From: an uncultured Spirochaetaceae bacterium
GTDB taxonomy: Bacteria > Spirochaetota > Spirochaetia > Sphaerochaetales > Sphaerochaetaceae
Assembly: GCA_944390725.1 (NCBI GenBank)
Contig: CALXQU010000011.1
Coordinates: 1 to 64,000 of the forward strand
Length of the DNA: 64,000 nucleotides
Direction of reading: 5' to 3'
In this document: piece by piece, positions 8,502-17,279 of the stretch
How positions within the stretch are numbered: the first letter of the stretch is position 1
Layout of the letters: every line of letters begins with the position of its first letter
Notes under the pieces: model-generated
What the model saw: the letters and a program-made list of their open reading frames with translations, nothing else
Told to the model about the DNA's origin: nothing
Databases searched by the model: none
Made by a program: the position numbers and the translations under genes

Positions 8502-8966
8502 ATGAAGACTCTAAGAATCAAGACCAATCTGGTTTTCGGTATCATTGCAGTCTGTACAGCGGTTGCCTTATGGCTGATTATCCCATGGCAGGTACCGGCA
8601 TCCCTGATAACCAACGAGAAAATCGATGGCAGGTTCATGCCGCGCCTGCTGGCTGTACTTATGGCAATATGCGGTATTTCATGCATTATCAAGAGCCTTG
8701 TATTCAAGAATGAGGATGTGAAGACCATCGCATGTCCGATTGAGATGAAGAACATCATCTATCTTGGTATGGTGATAGTCTATGGCATTCTGGCGATATA
8801 TGTCAGCTTCATACTGTCAAGCATAGTTTTTGGTTGCTGCTCGCTTCTATACATGAAGACCAAGGATTTTCGGAAGTATCTGGTTGTGACAGTAGTGATT
8901 ATCGCTGTATCTATTGCGTTCAAGTATGGCCTCCGGGTCAGATTCGGCGGAATATGGGGGATCTGA
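8502..8966 (+). CDS. Tripartite tricarboxylate transporter small subunit (TctB-like)
   Basis: Small membrane protein of 154 residues with four hydrophobic segments, matching the TctB (DUF1468) pattern in length and position between TctC and TctA. The family has little sequence conservation, so the call rests partly on context. It starts with ATG at 8502 after a weak GGTGA, 18 bases past the tctC stop. Confidence 0.75.
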   Translation: MKTLRIKTNLVFGIIAVCTAVALWLIIPWQVPASLITNEKIDGRFMPRLLAVLMAICGISCIIKSLVFKNEDVKTIACPIEMKNIIYLGMVIVYGILAIYVSFILSSIVFGCCSLLYMKTKDFRKYLVVTVVIIAVSIAFKYGLRVRFGGIWGI

Positions 8967-8967
8967 T

Positions 8968-10467
8968 ATGTGGGAAATGATCGCAGAAGGATTCGTTGGA
9001 TGTTTCAATCCGTATTCCCTCATCCTTAATGTGCTGGGCGTGCTTGTCGGAATCATATTCGGTGCAATTCCAGGTCTTTCTGGTACACTTGGAATCATAC
9101 TGTTCCTTCCTATGACCCGGTCGATTGACCTCCTTAACTCCCTGATTTTCCTTGTAGGAATCTTCATTGGAGGAGAGTTCGGCGGTTCGATCTCCGCAAT
9201 CCTCATCGGTACTCCGGGAACGAATTCCGCCGTCTGTACGATGCTGGAAGGCTATCCGATGGCAAAGAAAGGACATGCAAGGAAAGCGTTGATGATGGCG
9301 CTTGTAGCATCGACAATCGGTGGATTGCTTTCCGCATTCTCGCTTCTGTTCCTTGCTCCAGTGCTAGCTGAATATACTCTTGAGTTCGGTGCGCCGGAAT
9401 TCTTTGCCATTGCCGTATTCGGATTGTCCATAATAGCGTCCGTCTCCGGCAAGAGCATTGAGAAAGGCCTATTCGCAGGTGCTGTCGGCATTGTGCTTTC
9501 GCTCTTCGGTATGGACCCGCTCAGCGGTTCGAGCCGTTTTACGTTTGGCAATCTGACGCTCTATCGAGGGCTTGAGCTTGTTGCGCTTCTTACTGGCCTC
9601 TTTGCTGTTTCCAGCATCATCGAGAAGGTTGGTGCGGTATTCAAGCAGGATATCGAGATGCAGGAGGAGATGAAGCTCCACAAGAAGGATAAGCTTACGC
9701 TGCGCGAAGTGCTGAAATGCAAGTGGGATATACTCCAAGGCTCGATAGTCGGAATCATAATCGGCATAATCCCAGGTATCGGTACAGGCGTTGCCAGCTT
9801 CCTTTCCTATGATATGTCGAAGAGATTCTCAAAGGAACCTGAGAAGTATGGGACAGGATGCCTCGAAGGAATCGCGGCGGTAGAGAGCTCCAATAATGGT
9901 GTCACAGCTGCATCATTGATTCCATTGCTCACGCTTGGCCTTCCAGGAAGCCCGTCTGCGGCTGTTCTTGTAGGTGCTTTTACGATGAATGGACTTTCGG
10001 TCGGGCCGCTTCTTTTTAGAGAATACGGTACGCTGCTTTATTCGTTGATGGTAGCTATCGTAATCGCTAATATAATCATGCAGATTGAAGGTATGACATT
10101 ATCCGGCTTCATGGCTAAGATAACGAAGGTCCCAAATGATGTGCTCGTACCGATGCTGATGGTTATCTGCGCTGCAGGTGCATTCTCTGTCAATAACAGC
10201 GGATTCGATATGATGCTGTTCATCGTCGCAGGTATAATCGGATACTTCCTCTCGCTGATAAAGGTCCCGCTTGTACCTATCGTCATCGGTTTCGTCCTTG
10301 GCAGCACGATGGAAAGCAACCTGAGAAAGGGGCTCGTCATGACTCAATACGATGTATGGGCATTCGTGACAAGGCCTATCACATTCACGATTCTTCTGGT
10401 CACCGTTGCCTTCCTTATCTTCTCGATAGTGAAGGAGCAGCTCAGGAAGAAAAAGGAAACTGCTTGA
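8968..10467 (+). CDS. Tripartite tricarboxylate transporter large permease (TctA-like)
   Basis: Polytopic membrane protein of 499 residues, the usual TctA length. The N-terminal FNPYSLILNVLGVLVGIIFG and AIPGLSGTLG correspond to the family's conserved first helix and glycine-rich loop; the second repeat carries GIIPGIGTG. It is the translocating subunit driven by an ion gradient. The frame is open from 8914, but ATG 8968 starts one base after the tctB stop and gives the normal N-terminus. The sulfatase gene begins immediately after, so uptake and desulfation are probably co-expressed. Confidence 0.92.
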   Translation: MWEMIAEGFVGCFNPYSLILNVLGVLVGIIFGAIPGLSGTLGIILFLPMTRSIDLLNSLIFLVGIFIGGEFGGSISAILIGTPGTNSAVCTMLEGYPMAKKGHARKALMMALVASTIGGLLSAFSLLFLAPVLAEYTLEFGAPEFFAIAVFGLSIIASVSGKSIEKGLFAGAVGIVLSLFGMDPLSGSSRFTFGNLTLYRGLELVALLTGLFAVSSIIEKVGAVFKQDIEMQEEMKLHKKDKLTLREVLKCKWDILQGSIVGIIIGIIPGIGTGVASFLSYDMSKRFSKEPEKYGTGCLEGIAAVESSNNGVTAASLIPLLTLGLPGSPSAAVLVGAFTMNGLSVGPLLFREYGTLLYSLMVAIVIANIIMQIEGMTLSGFMAKITKVPNDVLVPMLMVICAAGAFSVNNSGFDMMLFIVAGIIGYFLSLIKVPLVPIVIGFVLGSTMESNLRKGLVMTQYDVWAFVTRPITFTILLVTVAFLIFSIVKEQLRKKKETA

Positions 10468-10480
10468 TATGGGTGGAGCG

Positions 10481-11953
10481 ATGAACTTCAATACTGATGG
10501 GCGTGATTACGATGTCCTGATTTATATCAGTGACCAGCATACGGCTGATTGTTCCGGTTTTATGGGTGATGACATAGTCAGGACGCCTAATCTGGACCGC
10601 ATAGCAGAGGAGGGCTTCGTTTTCGACAATGCCTATACATCGTGCCCTCTCTGCGTACCGGCCAGGGCTTCGTTCATGACATCGAGAATGCCATCGAATA
10701 TAGGGGTTTTCGACAACTCATGTGATTTCAGGTCTTCCGAAGTCACTTTCGCCCATGCCCATGTGGCCAAGGGATATGATTGTACGCTCGTAGGTAGGAT
10801 GCACTTCGTTGGATTGGATTATTTCCACGGATTCAGCAGGCGAATCGGCAAGGACATGACTCCTAGCTACTGGGGATGGCCTTCCGAGGAACGTGAGGAT
10901 CTCGGAGATTTCGGCCGTAGCCTTTACCAGAAGTACTGCCTCGAGGTTATCGGGAGCGGCGATTCCCCTGTCCTGTCATATGACAGGGAGGTCGTCGCTG
11001 ACGCATTGGCCTTTCTTGAGGAAAGACATGAAAGGCCACAGCTGACAGTCGTTGGAACATATGCCCCGCATTTCCCATATGTAGGAAATAAGGAGAAAAT
11101 GGATTATTACCGGAAGCTGCTGGAAGGGAGATATGCTGATGAGGAGATGTCTTTTGACTTGCCGCCTGTTGATGCAAAGCTCCAGACTGCGACCAGGGAT
11201 GATATCATCGAGCTACGTGCCGCGTATTATGCCATGGTCGATACCCTGGATGAGCAGGTAGGGCTTGTCTATGATGCATTTGAGAGGCAGCTGGCCAAAA
11301 CCGGAAGGCAAGGCATATTCATCTATATGTCAGACCATGGCGACCAGCTTGGCTGCATGGGAATCTATGGCAAGCAGACATTCTTCGAGAAATCCGCAAG
11401 GATACCTTTTGTCATGAAGGTCATGGGACAAACGGGACGGCGTATCGCAGAACCTGTGAGCATCATGGATATCGCGCCGACTCTGTGCGAAATCAATGGT
11501 ACCGATCCGATACCGCTTGCAGAGGGAAAGTCATTCCTGAATCTGCTTCGCGGGGAATCAGAGCCGGAAAGGTATGCCATCTCAGAATTCTATGACAGCC
11601 AGATTGCGGATTGCATCAGGGGCTATATGGCTGTGAAGGGTGGTTTCAAGTATATCGTCTACCGAGGATTCGAGGATAAGGAAATGCTTTTCGATTTACG
11701 CGATAGCAGCAGGTCCGAGCGGGAGAATGCAGCATCTCTTCACCCGGAGCTCTGCCGCAGCTTCCGAGAGCTTCTTTCCTCTGATTTCCGTCTCAGAGAC
11801 CACACGGAAGCTTTCATAAACAACAGGAAACAGCATAAGCTTCTTAATAAGGCAGGCCGTAGGATGGGAGAGTTCAATAAATATCTCTATAGCCCTCCGG
11901 TTGAGGCCCGCTATATCGATGAATCAGGCAAGAGGCCAAGGCGTGGGAAATAA
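10481..11953 (+). CDS. Sulfatase (Cys-type, formylglycine-dependent)
   Basis: Alkaline-phosphatase-fold sulfatase of 490 residues. Asp18 in ISDQHTADC is a metal ligand, and the maturation motif Cys58-Val-Pro-Ala-Arg62 is where cysteine is converted to formylglycine by an anaerobic or aerobic maturase not present in this window. SDHGDQLG supplies the second metal site. No signal peptide is visible, so the enzyme is probably cytoplasmic and acts on a substrate already imported. I choose ATG 10481, preceded by GGTGGAG, over ATG 10469. It is co-transcribed with the Tct transporter upstream and overlaps the LacI gene downstream. It differs clearly from the second sulfatase at 13965. Confidence 0.9.
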   Translation: MNFNTDGRDYDVLIYISDQHTADCSGFMGDDIVRTPNLDRIAEEGFVFDNAYTSCPLCVPARASFMTSRMPSNIGVFDNSCDFRSSEVTFAHAHVAKGYDCTLVGRMHFVGLDYFHGFSRRIGKDMTPSYWGWPSEEREDLGDFGRSLYQKYCLEVIGSGDSPVLSYDREVVADALAFLEERHERPQLTVVGTYAPHFPYVGNKEKMDYYRKLLEGRYADEEMSFDLPPVDAKLQTATRDDIIELRAAYYAMVDTLDEQVGLVYDAFERQLAKTGRQGIFIYMSDHGDQLGCMGIYGKQTFFEKSARIPFVMKVMGQTGRRIAEPVSIMDIAPTLCEINGTDPIPLAEGKSFLNLLRGESEPERYAISEFYDSQIADCIRGYMAVKGGFKYIVYRGFEDKEMLFDLRDSSRSERENAASLHPELCRSFRELLSSDFRLRDHTEAFINNRKQHKLLNKAGRRMGEFNKYLYSPPVEARYIDESGKRPRRGK

Positions 11954-12992
11954 TCTGGGCGATAGGAAAATCACCTTGAAGGAGATAGCGGAGAAAGCCA
12001 ATGTATCCATCGGCACTGTTGACCGCTGTCTCCACAACCGTGGGAAGATAAGCTCCGAGACAGCGAAGCGTATCAGGGAGATATGCCTTGAATACGGATA
12101 CAACTCAAATGTGGTTGGCAAGGCTATGGCAATGAGGCGCAAGGGCAGGACGATAGCTGTTGTCATCAATGCCATCTCCCGTAATGAATTCTCCGCAGTT
12201 ATCCAGAAGGGGCTGCGTGATTTCGCTGAATCCGTTGAGGACTACAATGTCAGGTTCGAATACTATGACCTTGTTGATGGGTCCGTGGAGGAGCTATGCC
12301 AGAAGCTGGATCAGGTTTCCGCTTCTGAAGTCGATGGGCTGATCCTTAAGCCGATTGATACGACGATTGTCAGATACAAGCTGCTGAAGATACGCGAGGA
12401 GAAGAACATCCCCATCGTCACCTGTACGTCGGATATTGCCGATGCTGGCGCGATTGCCTATGTCGGACAGGATCATCGCAAATTGGGAAGGATGATGGCC
12501 TGTACTCTGACGAAGGTCTTTCATGAACATCTGAGGATCCTTGTTGTCGTAGGGCCTCTCATGAATGCGGCCAGACGGGAGAAGCTCGAGGGGTTCATGG
12601 AGTATCTTCATCACTCCGGACGGAAATACGAGATATGCGATATCTGTGAGGTATCGCTCTCCGATGCTGAGGCATGCAGCTCCATATTGGCATCGTTGCA
12701 GGCTCATCGCGATATCAATGCCCTGTATATCCATTCTCCCCAGCTTGACCAGTGCTTCACGGCACTCGAGCAGTTCGGGGAATTCAACGGAATGAAGTTC
12801 GCTTTCGGATATTCGGGCTATATGGCTGATTATATCCGTAGCGGGAAGATAGATTTCGCCATTTATGAAGATCCATACAATCAGGGGTATCTGGCTGGGG
12901 AAACCATCTTTGATTATCTGCTTGAGGGCATCGTTCCTGAAGATAACAAGAGGCTTCTTGATGGCCAGATCGTCTTTGATGCGAATTGCTGA
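11943..12992 (+). CDS. LacI-family regulator of the sulfatase/tct cluster
   Basis: About 349 residues: a LacI helix-turn-helix (TLKEIAEKANVSIGTVDRCLHNRG) followed by a sugar-binding-protein-like effector domain. The recognition helix reads GTVDR rather than the usual STVSR, placing it in the less common subgroup with a ribose-binding-protein-like sensor. The start is uncertain. GTG 11943, with AGAGG upstream, overlaps the sulfatase by 11 bases; ATG 11919 is an alternative. As an internal gene of the cluster it probably senses the transported compound or its breakdown product and acts on the palindrome at 7466-7481. Confidence 0.85.
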   Translation: MGNNLGDRKITLKEIAEKANVSIGTVDRCLHNRGKISSETAKRIREICLEYGYNSNVVGKAMAMRRKGRTIAVVINAISRNEFSAVIQKGLRDFAESVEDYNVRFEYYDLVDGSVEELCQKLDQVSASEVDGLILKPIDTTIVRYKLLKIREEKNIPIVTCTSDIADAGAIAYVGQDHRKLGRMMACTLTKVFHEHLRILVVVGPLMNAARREKLEGFMEYLHHSGRKYEICDICEVSLSDAEACSSILASLQAHRDINALYIHSPQLDQCFTALEQFGEFNGMKFAFGYSGYMADYIRSGKIDFAIYEDPYNQGYLAGETIFDYLLEGIVPEDNKRLLDGQIVFDANC

Positions 12993-12994
12993 AT

Positions 12995-13972
12995 ATGAAG
13001 ATAGAAGGGAAATCAGAATACATATCGGTAGCGGAAGTAATGCATAGGGATAGCGAATATGGATTTTTCCCGTCCATAGAAGTCTCCTCTATCAAAGGTA
13101 TCCGCTTTTGCGTTGAGCCATCACGTGGCCTTGATATCTCATCATTGTCATATAGAGGTATAGATATCGCCTATCAGGCTCCTACGGGAGTAAGGCATCA
13201 TGAGGTATTCAAATACGCTCCTGGCAGCTTTGAGGATAATATGTTCTTCGGCATGCTTACTACCTGTGGACTGGAGAATGCCGGTCCTGGCTGTACAGAT
13301 GATGGCATCTACTATTCACAGCATGGCAGCCTCAACTACAGCGAAGCTGATGATGTAGCTGCTTCGTTCAGCCATGACGGTAAGCATCTTGTAATCGAAG
13401 GCACTGTTCGCGGCAACAGATTCGGAAGGCATCGCTTTGTCTTTTCGCGGAAGATCTCATTCTCTTCCGATGCATGCGTAATCATGATTGAGGACAGCGT
13501 ATGGAACCCCGGAGATACAGGCCAGATATGCCTGATGTACCACTATAACTTCGGAGCTCCATTCCTGTCCCCATGCTGCAATCTTTCGATTCCCTATGTA
13601 TCAGCGGTTCCTAAAAATGATGCGGCAGTGGATGAAGCAGATGCGATTCTCATGGTCAAGGAGCCATCTGAAGCCAATAAGCCCCATGTCTTCTATATGT
13701 CATTCCCTGAGGAAGATATACATGAGGTCTCGGTATCCAATCCGGATCTGGCCATAGAGGCTGTTCTCTCATTCAATGCCGATACCCTTCCGTATATGGA
13801 TTTCTGGAAGTGCCTGAAGCCGGAGAAGTACGTGATGGCTTTCGAACCATGCAATGCATTTCCCTATGGGAGGGCAGCCCAGAGGGAGAAGGGCAATGCA
13901 GATTATCTCAGGAAAGGAGAATCCAGGATATATAGGACATATCTGCAGATAAAAGGAGGTAACGATGTCTAA
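12995..13972 (+). CDS. DUF4432 family, aldose-1-epimerase-like protein
   Basis: 325 residues with the hallmarks of DUF4432, a branch of the galactose-mutarotase superfamily: VEPSRGLDISSLSYRG, then LTTCGLENAGP, and the metal-site-like YHYNFGAPFL. Relatives are thought to epimerise or bind sugars, and some are found with sugar-acid pathways. The ATG lies two bases after the LacI stop with no strong ribosome-binding site, suggesting translational coupling. It overlaps the next sulfatase by 8 bases. A role in handling the desulfated sugar is inferred from position only. Confidence 0.7.
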   Translation: MKIEGKSEYISVAEVMHRDSEYGFFPSIEVSSIKGIRFCVEPSRGLDISSLSYRGIDIAYQAPTGVRHHEVFKYAPGSFEDNMFFGMLTTCGLENAGPGCTDDGIYYSQHGSLNYSEADDVAASFSHDGKHLVIEGTVRGNRFGRHRFVFSRKISFSSDACVIMIEDSVWNPGDTGQICLMYHYNFGAPFLSPCCNLSIPYVSAVPKNDAAVDEADAILMVKEPSEANKPHVFYMSFPEEDIHEVSVSNPDLAIEAVLSFNADTLPYMDFWKCLKPEKYVMAFEPCNAFPYGRAAQREKGNADYLRKGESRIYRTYLQIKGGNDV

Positions 13973-15326
13973 GCCCAATATAGTGCTGTTCTTCTCAGAC
14001 CAGCAGAGAGCTGATACGGTAGGTCTCTATGGCCAGGAGCTTGATATAACGCCCAATCTCGACAGGATGGGCAATGAAGGAATAGTCTTCGAGAATGCCT
14101 TCACTCCACAGCCGGTATGCGGGCCGTTCAGGTCAATACTCCAGTCCGGGAGGTATCCTACAGAGACAGGATGCTTTACGAACCAGATTGCGTTGCCGCT
14201 GGATATCAAGACACTTGCGGATTGGTTCTATGAAGCAGGATACGACCTTGGCTATGTCGGAAAATGGCACCTTGCTTCGGATGGCGAGATGGAGCAGAAG
14301 CCGACTATCGATTACCAGTGCTCTGCGATTCCTCCTGAGAGGAGGGGTGGGTATAAAGGATTCTGGAGGGTTGCCGATGTGCTTGAGTTCACATCGCATG
14401 GATATGGCGGCTATGTCTTCGATGAGAAGATGCAGAAGCATTGGTTCACAGGATACAGATGCGATGCCATAACCGATTATGGACTTGAGTATCTTGACCA
14501 GATTCCGTCTGATAAGCCCTTCTTCCTGACGATATCGCATATCGAATCCCATCATCAGAACGATAGGAACCACTATGAGGGGCCCGATGGGTCCAAAGAG
14601 AGATTCAAGGGATGCCATATCCCATCTGATCTCACATCTATTCCAGGCGGAGACTATGCGGATGAGTATCCGGATTACCTTGGCCAGGTAGCAAGCCTTG
14701 ATGAGAATCTCGGCAGGATTATCCAGAAGCTCAAGGATACGGGCGTATATGACAATACCGTGGTGATCTACCTTTCTGACCATGGGTCTCATTTCCGCAC
14801 GCGTAACAGGGATGAGAACCTCTGTGGATATGATGACTACAAGAGGACAGGGCATGATGCAGCATTGAAGGTACCACTCGTAATAGGGGGCGGTGCGGTT
14901 AAGGAACATATAGCCGTCGAGGATCTTGTCAGCACTGCAAGCCTGCCGAAGACGCTTCTTGCCATTGCCGGTGTTGGTGTCGGGGATGCTATGATCGGCG
15001 AGAATCTAATCGATGTTGCAGAGGGTAGGTGCGCAGGCAGGAAGAACGAGGTGTTTGCCCAGATTTCCGAAAGCAGGGTAGGAAGGGTGCTCAGGACTAA
15101 GGACTATCTTCTCGGGGTGGTAGCCAAAGGGCTCTACGGCGGCAAGTACAAGGATTCCAAGGAATATATAGTGGATTACTTCTATGACCTTGCTTCTGAT
15201 CCTGATGAGCTCAATGATGTCAAGTCCGAAGGCCGCTATAAGGAGACTATCAGGACGCTCTGTGACGAGCTCGAGCGCATAATCAGGAAGGAAGAGCATA
15301 TCGACTCGCATATCATCTTCGGTTAA
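13965..15326 (+). CDS. Second sulfatase (Cys-type)
   Basis: 453-residue sulfatase. SDQQRAD near residue 11 holds metal ligands, and Cys52-Gly-Pro-Phe-Arg56 in PQPVCGPFRSILQSGR is the formylglycine motif. GKWHLAS and LSDHGSH are further family motifs. No signal peptide is seen. A very strong AAAGGAGG precedes the ATG inside the DUF4432 gene. It is diverged from the sulfatase at 10481, so the two probably remove different sulfate groups, or one of them may act on a phosphonate or phosphodiester as some relatives do. Confidence 0.9.
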   Translation: MSKPNIVLFFSDQQRADTVGLYGQELDITPNLDRMGNEGIVFENAFTPQPVCGPFRSILQSGRYPTETGCFTNQIALPLDIKTLADWFYEAGYDLGYVGKWHLASDGEMEQKPTIDYQCSAIPPERRGGYKGFWRVADVLEFTSHGYGGYVFDEKMQKHWFTGYRCDAITDYGLEYLDQIPSDKPFFLTISHIESHHQNDRNHYEGPDGSKERFKGCHIPSDLTSIPGGDYADEYPDYLGQVASLDENLGRIIQKLKDTGVYDNTVVIYLSDHGSHFRTRNRDENLCGYDDYKRTGHDAALKVPLVIGGGAVKEHIAVEDLVSTASLPKTLLAIAGVGVGDAMIGENLIDVAEGRCAGRKNEVFAQISESRVGRVLRTKDYLLGVVAKGLYGGKYKDSKEYIVDYFYDLASDPDELNDVKSEGRYKETIRTLCDELERIIRKEEHIDSHIIFG

Positions 15327-15339
15327 GGAGATTCCCGCA

Positions 15340-16932
15340 ATGATAAGGAACAGGATAGCAGATGGATTCAGGGATGAGCTCAAGGCGATAGGCTGGTATG
15401 ACCGTATCCGCTGCCTTAAGGCATTCGTCGGCGATATCCACAATCATTGCGGGATAAGCTATGGCCATGGTTCGGACGAGAAGGCTATACGTTTTGCATC
15501 TCTGCAGCTCGATTTCTTTTCCGTCACAGGCCATTTCTCATGGCCCGATATGGATGATGCCGATAAGCTGATTCCTGATGAGGTCAAGGCATACCATAGA
15601 GAAGGGTTCCGCAGGCTACGGGATAACTGGGCATCGTTCCAGAAGCATATGGAAGAGGCTGGGACGGAATGCCTGATACCGTTCCTCTCATATGAGTACC
15701 ATAGCTTCCTCTATGGTGATTATACTGTCCTATGCAAGTACCTTGATGAGGAACTTCCACCTCCCGTTCCAGAAGGAAAGAAGGATTCCCGCCTTGAGGA
15801 ATTGCTTGAACAGGAAACGTCCTGCCAGAGCCGTCTTCTGCCATTTCCGCATCATATCGGGTACAAACAAGGATATCGAGGCATCAACTGGACTCTTTTC
15901 AGCGAAAAGGCATCACCTATCGTTGAGATTGCATCGATGCATGGTGCAGCAGAGAGCACGGAATCGAGGCTGAAGTATCTCCATACTATGGGACCTCGGA
16001 GCTGTTCGAATACATATCAGGGAGGGCTGGTACTTGGGCATCATTTCGGTGTTACAGGATCTACTGACCATCACAATGCATCGCCAGGAAGCTATGGCTT
16101 TGGCCGTACCGTACTATGGACTGATGATCTGAGCCGTGATAGCATATGGAGCGGCCTTGTCGGCAGATTCACATCTGCGGTTACCGGGGATCCCATGCAG
16201 GCCATCCTCCTTCTTAATGATTCACGCATGGGGGAAATCACGAACCCCTCGAGCCATTATAGGATGAATGCATTCGTTGCATCATATGATGCGCTAGAGA
16301 AAGTGGAAATCATAAAAGGAGACAAGGTTATTGAAGGTCGATATGACTTCAGCTCTGGTCTTCAGCGCGGACGCGGATTCATCTCCTGCATGTTCGGGTG
16401 GGGAGAGAAACATAAACCTTGCAAGTGGGATGTCAAGATCTGTTTACGCAATGGCCGCCTGCTTGATGCCATCCCGAGGCTGAGGGGCGTTGATATTGTG
16501 GATCCACTTGATAAGCCAGATGAATCGGCCGATGGCATGTCGTTTTCTTTTTCTGATGGCATCCTGCATATGCGTTTCAGGACTGATGGCAATCCAACTG
16601 CCGTAACGGATACCTCACAGGGCTGCGTAATCGAGCTTGAGCTTGGGGATAATACTTTTCTGGATATCCATATCGAGGCTATCTGGAATGGCTGCCATGT
16701 GTCACGCAGCTATTCATTCAGCGCAGATGATATGGCAAGATATCAGAACACCGAATACATCAGCGGATTCGTATCACCAGCAATCGAGATAGGCCAGTTC
16801 AGGCCTGCAGCAGACTGCCTATGCTCGATTTCCTCAGAGATTGAGATGGATATCGATGATTCGATATACCTCCGGGCATATGAGAAGAATGGGGATGCCG
16901 TATTTACATCACCGATTACGATGAGGAATTGA
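15340..16932 (+). CDS. PHP-domain / DUF3604-like metal-dependent hydrolase
   Basis: 530 residues. The N-terminal GDIHNHCGISYGHG is the first metal-binding motif of PHP-type hydrolases in the DUF3604 style, and STDHHNASPGSYGFG near residue 240 is the matching later motif. The C-terminal third is a beta-rich region of unknown function. No signal peptide is visible. Relatives are often encoded beside sulfatases and sugar-acid transporters, but their substrates are not settled. It is the last gene of the cluster, 13 bases after the second sulfatase, with AAGGAGA upstream. Confidence 0.7.
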   Translation: MIRNRIADGFRDELKAIGWYDRIRCLKAFVGDIHNHCGISYGHGSDEKAIRFASLQLDFFSVTGHFSWPDMDDADKLIPDEVKAYHREGFRRLRDNWASFQKHMEEAGTECLIPFLSYEYHSFLYGDYTVLCKYLDEELPPPVPEGKKDSRLEELLEQETSCQSRLLPFPHHIGYKQGYRGINWTLFSEKASPIVEIASMHGAAESTESRLKYLHTMGPRSCSNTYQGGLVLGHHFGVTGSTDHHNASPGSYGFGRTVLWTDDLSRDSIWSGLVGRFTSAVTGDPMQAILLLNDSRMGEITNPSSHYRMNAFVASYDALEKVEIIKGDKVIEGRYDFSSGLQRGRGFISCMFGWGEKHKPCKWDVKICLRNGRLLDAIPRLRGVDIVDPLDKPDESADGMSFSFSDGILHMRFRTDGNPTAVTDTSQGCVIELELGDNTFLDIHIEAIWNGCHVSRSYSFSADDMARYQNTEYISGFVSPAIEIGQFRPAADCLCSISSEIEMDIDDSIYLRAYEKNGDAVFTSPITMRN

Positions 16933-17279
16933 TTGATCCTTCCTGGAAAATGCCATGAACGTCTGGCTGCAAGGCCAAAACGTTAATCATGGATAGGCAT
17001 CACTGGCAGATTCATTTCCTGGGACATATCTTTTTATCCAATGGTACGTATGGTAATGGGCAGCCGGAAGAGCCTGGAGCCAATGCTGGGTTATATAATG
17101 GATTATATCTATATATTTGCTTGATTTATTGCCTTTAGTCAAAAGCCATGCATCCAGTTTTTCCATGATTCATTATCAGGTAATCTATATATGCCAAAGC
17201 GGCAGATTAAATAAAACTTGCGAGCATATAACTTGTATGATAACTTGTAATACATAAAACGGGATGCAAGGAGTCTCAA
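16933..17279. promoter_or_regulatory. 347-base intergenic region before the dehydratase/TRAP operon
   Basis: No gene is seen. A TATAAT lies at 17094-17099 with no good -35. Closer to the gene, the ten-mer ATAACTTGTA is repeated directly at 17228-17237 and 17240-17249, a 12-base period, and overlaps a -10-like TATGAT (17236-17241). TGTAT and ATACA within the second half also form a short inverted repeat. These are candidate binding sites for the GntR regulator encoded at the end of the operon. GCAAGGAG provides the ribosome-binding site. Confidence 0.45.

Noticed and set aside
16933..17279. Riboswitch in the leader of the dehydratase operon
   Set aside because: No conserved riboswitch core was recognised; short repeats look like protein-binding sites.
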